NCBI GenBank assembly: GCA_017642565.1
Contig: JAGCOU010000023.1
Span: 1 to 22,371, forward strand
Direction of reading: 5' to 3'
Source of the DNA: Alphaproteobacteria bacterium
Lineage (GTDB): Bacteria; Pseudomonadota; Alphaproteobacteria; Rs-D84
Length of the DNA: 22,371 nucleotides
Position numbers and translations under genes: made by a program. The notes beneath the pieces were generated by a model, which ran no database searches, was not told the origin of the DNA, and saw only the letters and a list, made by a program, of their open reading frames with translations. Below, piece by piece: positions 16,646 through 22,371 of the stretch. How positions within the stretch are numbered: position 1 is the first letter of the stretch; each line of letters starts with the position of its first letter.

Positions 16646-18718
16646 TTAAATAAACTTTACAAAATCACGCGCCACATTTTTTATTCCACGTGTTTTAAAA
16701 GCAACAGTCAAAATATTGCCGTTTTCCCCGATAACAACGCCAGAACCCATTTCGTTATGTTGAACCATTTTTCCAACAGATGATTCTATTTTTTTATTAA
16801 TTGGTTTTGAATATGTTTTTGGACTTTCGTTATATCGAGGGCGCGTATTATCATTTACAAATCGTTTATCTATTTCCCCAATAAATCGCGAAGGCATTTG
16901 ATACATTCTTTGACCAAAGACCGTTCTAACCATAGCATTTGTTATTATCACACGAACGCGTGCACGTGTAATGGCAACATAAGCGAGCCGTCTTTCTTCT
17001 TCCATATCATTATCTTGCTTCTTTTCATTTGGAAAGACACCCTCTTCCCACGCTGGCAAAAATACAGTATTAAATTCCAACCCTTTGGCTGCGTGAATTG
17101 TCATAATACTTACGACATTTTTTTCATCTGTTTCGCTGTCGTTATCGTCTGTCATCATCAACGCAGCATGTTCCAAAAACGCCGGCAAAGTATCATATTT
17201 AGAAACAACGCCATTTATCAATTCACGAATATGTTCCTGTCTTTCGTCTGCATCTGTATCTTTAGATTCGCGCCACATTTTTAAATAACCGCTGCGTTCC
17301 AATAATTGTTGAACCGCATCTTTTGGAGTTGTATTTTGCCAATCAAAATCAAATGCAGATAAAAATTCATTTGCAGCCGTGTTTTGTTTCGCAGATAATT
17401 TTGCGGTCTTCAAAGCATCCATCAAACTTTTGCCGCTTTCGCGCAGTTTTGCAATCGCACTTTCCCCGAAACCACGCCGTGGCTTAGATATAATTCTTTC
17501 AAACGAGATATTATCAAACGGATACACCAGCAATCTTATATATGCGATTGCATCTCGTATTTCTGCCCTGTCATAAAACTTCGTAGCACCAACGAGTCTG
17601 TATGGAACACCACGTGATGTAAATTCTTCTTCAAAGGTGCGGGATATAGAACCTGCGCGAATCAAGACAGCAAAATTTGAAAAAGAACCGTTTGCATTTC
17701 TCGAAATTGTATCTGCTACGAAACGCGCTTCGTCCCAATCTGATGGAACAGTTAAAACATATACTGGTTCACCGCTATCTTTATCGTTTACTGGACGCAA
17801 ATCTTTGCCAAGTCTGCCCATATTATTTTTTATCAAAGAATTAGCCGCACCCAAAATATTTGCACTGCTTCTGTAATTGGTTTCCAGACGGATTATTTTC
17901 GCACCAACATAAGTTTTTTCAAAATCTAAAATATTTCTTATTTCTGCACCACGCCAAGAATATATAGACTGGTCATCATCGCCAACACAACAAATGTTTG
18001 GGCTGTCGCTGTCTTTGGTAAGCAATTTCAACAGTGCCATTTGCGCAGCATTAGTATCTTGGAATTCGTCAACCAATATATATTTAAACTGATTTTGATA
18101 TTTATGTAAAACGTCTTCATGTTCGACAAACAATTTCAAAACAAACAAAATAATATCACCAAAATCAACTGCGCCCAGATTTGATAATTCTTCGTTATAT
18201 GCATTTACTATTTTTTTGGCGATATTAGACAGCCCCATTTTTTCAGTATCTATTATTCCTTTGTCTTTGAGGTTTGATATTTTATCCACCCAATCATTTG
18301 GGTTAAATTCTTTGGTGTCTAGACCTAAATCAGTTATAACGCGTTTAAGCACGGATTTTTGGTCGTCTTCGCCATAAATTAGAAAATCACGCCGCAAATT
18401 CGCCGCAGCCCAATTAGACCGCAAAATTCGCAAGCACACAGAATGAAATGTTCCCATCCATAAATCACCGCAAAGATGAGATATTTCATTATACTGCGCC
18501 ACGCGAAAGCGCATTTCGTTTGCCGCTTTGTTTGTGAAAGTCAAAGCCAAGATTTCCCATGGTCGCGCAAAGCCATTATACAAAATATGAGCAATTCTTG
18601 ATGTTAAGACGCGTGTTTTACCGGTTCCTGCGCCTGATAATACCAAAAGTGGCCCGTTAACAGTTTCAACAGCCAATTTTTGTTCTGTGTTCAAATCGTT
18701 CATATAATCTAGAGACAT
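16646..18718 (-). CDS. uvrD: UvrD/PcrA-family DNA helicase
   Basis: This is a superfamily 1A 3'-5' DNA helicase acting in nucleotide excision and mismatch repair and in clearing RecA or stalled polymerase from DNA. The 690-residue product has Walker A GAGTGKT (29-35), motif Ia LTFTNKAANEM (59-69), Walker B LVDEFQD (215-221), motif III GDDDQSIYSWRGAE (246-259), NYRS (281-284), VSIMTIHAAKGLEFNTVFLP and YVAITRAR in the C-terminal part, and the Tudor-like tail VGKMVQHNEMGSGVVIGE starting near 648, as in PcrA/UvrD. The motifs are intact and the length is normal for the family. The start is placed at MSLDYMNDLNTEQ; the second Met, five residues on, is possible. No strong ribosome site is seen. Divergent from the dnaQ-type gene. 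Confidence 0.95.
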   Translation of the reverse strand: MSLDYMNDLNTEQKLAVETVNGPLLVLSGAGTGKTRVLTSRIAHILYNGFARPWEILALTFTNKAANEMRFRVAQYNEISHLCGDLWMGTFHSVCLRILRSNWAAANLRRDFLIYGEDDQKSVLKRVITDLGLDTKEFNPNDWVDKISNLKDKGIIDTEKMGLSNIAKKIVNAYNEELSNLGAVDFGDIILFVLKLFVEHEDVLHKYQNQFKYILVDEFQDTNAAQMALLKLLTKDSDSPNICCVGDDDQSIYSWRGAEIRNILDFEKTYVGAKIIRLETNYRSSANILGAANSLIKNNMGRLGKDLRPVNDKDSGEPVYVLTVPSDWDEARFVADTISRNANGSFSNFAVLIRAGSISRTFEEEFTSRGVPYRLVGATKFYDRAEIRDAIAYIRLLVYPFDNISFERIISKPRRGFGESAIAKLRESGKSLMDALKTAKLSAKQNTAANEFLSAFDFDWQNTTPKDAVQQLLERSGYLKMWRESKDTDADERQEHIRELINGVVSKYDTLPAFLEHAALMMTDDNDSETDEKNVVSIMTIHAAKGLEFNTVFLPAWEEGVFPNEKKQDNDMEEERRLAYVAITRARVRVIITNAMVRTVFGQRMYQMPSRFIGEIDKRFVNDNTRPRYNESPKTYSKPINKKIESSVGKMVQHNEMGSGVVIGENGNILTVAFKTRGIKNVARDFVKFI

Positions 18719-18789
18719 TTTTTAATTTTCTATATTGTAATTTATAAAAGTTTTATATACAATCATTTTGTTTAGAATATGGAAAAGTT

Positions 18790-19476
18790 ATGACAAGAAT
18801 TATTTGCTTTGATATTGAAACAACAGGTTTTGAATATATGCGGGGCGACCGCTGTATAGAAATCGGCGCTGTGGAATTAATAGATGGCAAATTAACCGAA
18901 AACACCTTTCATGAATATATCAATCCAGAGGGTAAAATAATCCCGCCTGAAACATACATGGTGCATAAAATATCTAATGCGTTTTTGGAAGACAAACCAA
19001 AGATGTCTGTAGTTGCGCCAAAGTTTTTGGAATTTATCGGTGATTCTGTGGTGGTTGCACATAATGGGTTAGATTTTGACTTTCCTTTTATAAATTACGA
19101 ATTGGAAAAATTACATTTAAAGCCTATTCCGCGTTCTCAAATGCTTGATTCCATTGTTATCGCAAGAAATCGTGTGTATGGGCCAAAAACTTACACGCTG
19201 GACGCACTTGCAAAATGGTTTGGTATATCATTAACTGCGCGTGCAGATGCGCATGGTGCATTAATTGACGCTGAAATTTTGGCACGTGTGTATTTGGAAC
19301 TTGAAAACACAGCACCTGCGATTGATATTAACGATTTAATCAAAGAACAACATCAGGCTTTTTTAAAAACGCCAAAGATAGGTGGCGATTTTCCACATCG
19401 CAACTTTGAAATTCCCAAAGACGAACTAGAAATTCATAATAAATTTATGGATAAATTATTAAATTCTGGGAAATAA
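18790..19476 (+). CDS. dnaQ: DnaQ-family 3'-5' exonuclease, probably DNA polymerase III epsilon
   Basis: Epsilon is the proofreading subunit of the replicative polymerase. The 228-residue product carries the DEDDh exonuclease residues: FDIETTG (D8, E10), VAHNGLDFDFPFINYE (D97) and DAHGALIDAEILA (H155, D160). RGDRCIEIGAVEL (18-30), FHEYINPEGK and YMVHKISNAFLEDKP follow the epsilon pattern closely. The C-terminal tail after about residue 180 would contact the polymerase alpha subunit. Relative to E. coli epsilon there is one extra residue in the Exo II loop. The start follows GGAAAAG. It converges on the cysteine-rich gene with an 8-base gap and no terminator. Confidence 0.92.
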   Translation: MTRIICFDIETTGFEYMRGDRCIEIGAVELIDGKLTENTFHEYINPEGKIIPPETYMVHKISNAFLEDKPKMSVVAPKFLEFIGDSVVVAHNGLDFDFPFINYELEKLHLKPIPRSQMLDSIVIARNRVYGPKTYTLDALAKWFGISLTARADAHGALIDAEILARVYLELENTAPAIDINDLIKEQHQAFLKTPKIGGDFPHRNFEIPKDELEIHNKFMDKLLNSGK

Positions 19477-19484
19477 TATGTTTA

Positions 19485-21833
19485 TTATTCTGCTCCACCC
19501 ACTTGGAGAGAACTAGCATTTTCATATCTCTCCATATATGCCGCAGCCATAGTTATAGATCTGCACAAAGAGAATTCAGTATCCTCTCTTTCATTATCTT
19601 TTAATAACGTCTCCGTACAACTTGTACAAACACCAGTTGTTGTATCACGATATTGGTCGTCTGCACAAGATAACAAACATGCGCCGTTCCATGCAGTGTA
19701 ACCCGCATCACATTTGCATTTGGTATTTACCCAACCTGATTTAACAAAGTTTTGAACATCAGCCGTGGTTATATTTGACGCTGTTGTGTCATAAGTAGAA
19801 TGTTCTGGACAAAAGAACGATTGATAGAATATCTCTGAAATTCCCCGTATCAATATCGGTGCCTGAATTCGTTCCAGAGCCTTTTTATGATTTTCTGACC
19901 AAGCATATATCTCATTAACATTAAGGTTATTATTGGTTGCGTATGTGGTTGCTTCAAGCAACAAATCTGTGCCCATTTGTGCATCATAAGCGAATACTGC
20001 ATAACCACAAGTTAGTGCGACATTATAGCACGCCCCAGTCATAACACGATAGATATTATCAACAGACGCAGAAGTCGTCCATGATGTAATCTGTGTATTT
20101 TGTTGGTTATAACATTCTTCGACATCAGCCATACAAGTAGACGCATAGTTTGAAATGATTCTGCTCTGCGCTGCCTTGATATTAACCATCGCGCGTTTAA
20201 CATAATTCACAACAATATCATTGTATGGTTTGTATACTGCTTTTTTAGTATTGCTTTCATAAGTATAGTATTGGCATTTATCCAACACAGGTCTGCACAG
20301 ACCGCCGTCTTTGACTGATTGACCTGTCCCGATTTTTTGCATTAAATAATTCACAATACAAGCACCATCATGATTGGAACAACTAGTATCATTTGATGAA
20401 GACTTAATAGTTTCTGCCGTGATATTTGCATTATTATAATTCGTCATAAAGTCAGTTATATTCGCGATATTTCTGCCCAATACGACATTACCATTTTCAT
20501 CAATATACCGCTTTGTTGGGTCAAGACATTTTAAATAATCTTCGCCACAAACCATATCGTCCAACATACATTTATCCAGCGCAGCGATACAATCTTTGGC
20601 ATCGTATTCGTTTTTATTTTGCAACACGGCGAGACGCGCTTTCTGCAACATAAGTTTTGCACTGCGAACATTATTTAACAAAGTTTGATTTAATTTATCC
20701 AGCCCCTGCTCATAAGCCAAACAATCTTTGTCAATTGCCAATTCATAATTGCCCGATATTTGAGATTCTGTTCCACCTGCATCTTTGCAGCGATTAAGCA
20801 CAGCTTTGCAACGTTTTTTTGCTTCGTTATAAAGTGCAGTGCCACGTTTTGAAGCAATATCATTAGACGAAGAATTAAATAAATCCAAACTAAATAAATC
20901 AGCGGAATCAGACGAAAAATCAAAATCTAACTCTAGCAAAGATGAATTGTTTGATGTCGTGGTGACACTCGCCGTTGGATCTTTAATCATATCTGCTATG
21001 TCGTCAAGCATAGAACGAGTTTGTGTATTATCTTTGGTTTTAGATAATTCAAGTTCAGCCTCTGTCGCGGACATAATTGCACGAATTTCGTCAGCAGATA
21101 AACCTACATAACGAATTTGTTGTGCCACATCGTTTAATTCTGTGTTTGCTTCCTGAACAGCCTTTTGCGCACGTTCATATCTATCGAGATTTGCAGAACA
21201 CGAACATCTTTTTTGGTTAGTATCAACAACACTGCAGAATTGGTCCATGCATTCATTATATTGTTGCTGACAAGTATTATTTAAATCCGAAGTTTTTTCC
21301 AAAATGTCTTTTGCTTCGGCCAAAGATTCCGCCGTCACAGTTTTTTGTTTTTCTGTTTTTGTTCCCAATATAGACGCACGAGTTTTTGTTTTGCGAACCT
21401 GTTCGTCTATGTTAGAACCTGTTTGAACATCAGTGTTTCCAATTGTTGCGCGACCACCAACCTCTGCAGTCGAAGCACGCAAAGTTATTCCTGCACGGCG
21501 AAGTGCTGGGTTGTTGTTGATACTCGCACTTTCGGTGCGCGTGTTGCGGCCAACTGTGTTAACTGCTGCCTCTAGTGTTGAACGAGAATTATTTTTACGA
21601 TTATTCACAGACCGCGAAGAAACATTTACTGAACGTGAAGCCTCAACATTTTTGGTTTGTCCACGTTCTACCACACGCGCAGAACGGTTTTTCACAGTTT
21701 TATTTTCTGTTTTTTGTTCAACATTTTCATTTGAATTTTTCGTTGGAATTGCGCGCGATATAGCCGAAGTCGCCGCAAAAGCGTTTGCGGTTGCAAAAAG
21801 ACCGATGAAAATCCACAAAGAAACTTTCTTCAT
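19485..21833 (-). CDS. Large exported cysteine-rich protein with C-x6-C repeats, function unknown
   Basis: This 782-residue protein has a clear signal peptide (MKKVSLWIFIGLFATANAFA, cleavage after residue 20). Residues 22-165 are a low-complexity, Ser/Asn/Arg/Thr-rich basic stretch, probably disordered. Residues 166-670 look mainly helical, with cysteines spaced exactly seven apart: 188/195, 342/349, 415/422/429/436, 513/520, 567/574 and 602/609. An acidic Ser/Asp/Phe-rich insert lies at about 298-325. The C-terminal part (675-757) has dense cysteines (C706, C708, C719, C723, C736, C739, C757) in a small EGF-like or knottin-like arrangement (KCKCDAGYTAWNGACLLSC). No family is recognised. It is most likely periplasmic or surface-located and disulfide-bonded. 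An extended -10 lies 12 bases before the ATG, with GAGAG directly before it. It is divergent from another exported protein gene. Confidence 0.85.
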   Translation of the reverse strand: MKKVSLWIFIGLFATANAFAATSAISRAIPTKNSNENVEQKTENKTVKNRSARVVERGQTKNVEASRSVNVSSRSVNNRKNNSRSTLEAAVNTVGRNTRTESASINNNPALRRAGITLRASTAEVGGRATIGNTDVQTGSNIDEQVRKTKTRASILGTKTEKQKTVTAESLAEAKDILEKTSDLNNTCQQQYNECMDQFCSVVDTNQKRCSCSANLDRYERAQKAVQEANTELNDVAQQIRYVGLSADEIRAIMSATEAELELSKTKDNTQTRSMLDDIADMIKDPTASVTTTSNNSSLLELDFDFSSDSADLFSLDLFNSSSNDIASKRGTALYNEAKKRCKAVLNRCKDAGGTESQISGNYELAIDKDCLAYEQGLDKLNQTLLNNVRSAKLMLQKARLAVLQNKNEYDAKDCIAALDKCMLDDMVCGEDYLKCLDPTKRYIDENGNVVLGRNIANITDFMTNYNNANITAETIKSSSNDTSCSNHDGACIVNYLMQKIGTGQSVKDGGLCRPVLDKCQYYTYESNTKKAVYKPYNDIVVNYVKRAMVNIKAAQSRIISNYASTCMADVEECYNQQNTQITSWTTSASVDNIYRVMTGACYNVALTCGYAVFAYDAQMGTDLLLEATTYATNNNLNVNEIYAWSENHKKALERIQAPILIRGISEIFYQSFFCPEHSTYDTTASNITTADVQNFVKSGWVNTKCKCDAGYTAWNGACLLSCADDQYRDTTTGVCTSCTETLLKDNEREDTEFSLCRSITMAAAYMERYENASSLQVGGAE

Positions 21834-21845
21834 CTCTCGCAGTTA

Positions 21846-21854
21846 ATTATATCA
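21846..21854 (-). promoter_or_regulatory. Extended -10 element before the cysteine-rich protein gene
   Basis: TGATATAAT reads on the minus strand from 21854 to 21846, with 12 bases before the ATG at 21833. It predicts a leader of only about five bases. The -35 region is a T run. Confidence 0.5.
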
Positions 21855-21864
21855 CAAAAAGTCT

Positions 21865-21894
21865 TTGAAAAAAAGCAGATTTAAAAACTATGTT
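21865..21894 (+). promoter_or_regulatory. Weak candidate promoter for the rightward intergenic transcript
   Basis: TTGAAA (21865-21870), 18 bases, TATGTT (21889-21894). It would start transcription upstream of the palindromes and hairpins that follow. The -10 is poor, so this is tentative. Confidence 0.25.
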
Positions 21895-21917
21895 TTTCTC
21901 TTCCCTTAAAAATAAAA

Positions 21918-21940
21918 TTATGTTAACATAAGTGACGTCA
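21918..21940. promoter_or_regulatory. Two adjacent perfect palindromes, candidate operator
   Basis: TTATGTTAACATAA (21918-21931) is a perfect 14-base palindrome. One base later TGACGTCA (21933-21940) is a perfect 8-base palindrome. They lie between the divergent cysteine-rich gene and the secreted-protein gene, where a dimeric repressor could control both. Which regulator binds is unknown. Confidence 0.35.
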
Positions 21941-22001
21941 GAAAGAATTTTTCTGGCGGGGTGTGAAGACCCCTTCGAAGAGCGTCCGTTAAAAACAGAC
22001 G

Positions 22002-22033
22002 AAAAAAATCTCCAATCAATAAATTGGTTGGAG
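22002..22033 (-). terminator. Hairpin with T-run on the minus strand
   Basis: Read on the minus strand, 22033-22023 pairs with 22020-22010 (10 of 11 pairs, one C-A mismatch, TT loop), followed by A and seven T (22008-22002). This is a credible terminator or attenuator for any leftward transcript approaching the cysteine-rich gene. The same bases form a fully paired 11-bp stem on the plus strand. Confidence 0.45.
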
Positions 22034-22100
22034 GGAAGCTGAATAATACACATCATGTAAAATAGGCTCACAATTTCTCTTTGAATTGTCTTCAACCTCC

Positions 22101-22136
22101 AACCACCTGTTTACTATAATCGGTGGTTTTATTATT
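22101..22136 (+). terminator. Candidate terminator/attenuator before the secreted-protein gene
   Basis: A 7-bp stem AACCACC/GGTGGTT (22101-22107 with 22122-22128) has a 14-base loop and runs into TTATTATT. The 3' half of an upstream alternative helix overlaps it (22096-22105), so its formation could be conditional. Confidence 0.4.
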
Positions 22137-22186
22137 AACACTAGGAACCTATGGCGTTCAAAAAAGGGGAAGGAAGGAGAACAAAT

Positions 22187-22371
22187 ATGAAAAAATTATT
22201 ACTGCCATCAATTATTGCAATGCTTGCCGTGCCGGCTTTTGCAGATACCGTAACAACACTGCCAAATAACGCAGTATGTAATGAAACGAATCTTGGCACT
22301 TCGAGTGGCACCGCAGATATAGAAGTTGCATGGGAAGCAAACACGATAACAACCCAGTGGTATACTGGATA
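22187..22371 (+). CDS. Exported protein, N-terminal part only (window edge)
   Basis: An open frame of 61 codons runs off the window. It begins with a standard signal peptide, MKKLLLPSIIAMLAVPAFA, with cleavage expected before DTV. The mature start is Thr/Asn/Ala-rich with one cysteine (NNAVCNETNLG) and a WEANTITTQWYTG stretch that looks like the beginning of a beta-rich surface domain. The ATG at 22187 is chosen because GGAAGGAG lies eight bases upstream. An in-frame ATG at 22151 would add 12 mostly basic and polar residues and has only a weak AGGA. It is divergent from the other exported cysteine-containing protein, behind a structured leader region. Family not recognised; probably a surface or periplasmic protein. 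Confidence 0.75.
   Translation, partial: MKKLLLPSIIAMLAVPAFADTVTTLPNNAVCNETNLGTSSGTADIEVAWEANTITTQWYTG

Larger units (their letters stand above)
21937..22136 (+). ncRNA. Candidate structured RNA/attenuator leader in the 353-base intergenic region
   Basis: This stretch has no convincing gene but can fold on the plus strand into successive hairpins: 21937-21944 with 21950-21957; 21958-21962 with 21969-21973; 21983-21990 with 21994-22001 (one mismatch); an 11-bp stem 22010-22020 with 22023-22033; 22070-22075 with 22084-22089; and 22101-22107 with 22122-22128 before a T-rich run. The 22025-22034 segment can instead pair perfectly over 10 bp with 22096-22105, which would block both the 11-bp stem and the final stem. 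The first and fourth hairpins use G-U pairs that would be A-C mismatches on the other strand, favouring plus; the third hairpin favours minus. It matches none of tmRNA, SRP RNA, RNase P RNA or the common riboswitches that I can recognise. It could be a free sRNA or the leader of the gene at 22187. Confidence 0.4.

Noticed and set aside
21847..22095. 82-codon minus-strand ORF in the intergenic region
   Set aside because: It crosses the hairpin with seven T, has no ribosome site and an implausible composition; structured RNA explains the region better.
21930..22136. tmRNA, SRP RNA, RNase P RNA or 6S RNA in the hairpin region
   Set aside because: None of their conserved core sequences is present, and the two ends do not pair as 6S RNA would require.
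1..22371. tRNA/rRNA genes, CRISPR arrays, insertion sequences or prophage integration sites
   Set aside because: I looked on both strands and saw no cloverleaf, regular repeat-spacer pattern, transposase or flanking direct repeats.

Overview
This window reads as chromosomal DNA from an AT-rich, host-associated-looking alphaproteobacterium. The clues are the alphaproteobacterial form of GyrA, a cysteine-free L31, short intergenic gaps, a broken division/cell-wall cluster, and a row of VirB6-like membrane proteins of the kind multiplied in Rickettsiales-type type IV secretion systems. A Rickettsiales/Holosporales-like or gut 'RF32'-like lineage would fit, but no 16S rRNA or marker in the window settles it.

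Left part (1-9250): the 5' two thirds of gyrA (minus); a divergent unit with a perfect sigma70 promoter driving a 39-residue membrane microprotein and rpmH (plus), closed by a terminator that works both ways; then a peptidoglycan block on the minus strand, transcribed PBP1A - mraY - ftsW - murG. MurD and murC are missing from their usual places. Further along, also minus, are rpmE with a SuhB-like inositol monophosphatase homologue whose metal site has been lost, and an orphan 169-residue protein.

Middle (9355-16642): the most unusual part. Five VirB6/TrbL-type polytopic proteins sit together, four in a tight plus-strand operon and one transcribed divergently. The divergent one carries a Gly/Ser linker and a C-terminal LamG-like (concanavalin-fold) domain, an unusual fusion for an inner-membrane channel subunit. 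No other T4SS component is in view. The operon converges on a UvrD/PcrA helicase gene, which is divergent from a DnaQ-type exonuclease gene.

Right part (19485-22371): a 782-residue exported cysteine-rich protein with repeated C-x6-C spacings. Next comes a 353-base intergenic region with two adjacent perfect palindromes and a ladder of hairpins, three of them mutually exclusive, as in an attenuator. It ends in a second exported protein cut by the window edge. Several starts have an extended -10 (TGnTATAAT) only 7-12 bases upstream, so near-leaderless mRNAs may be common here.
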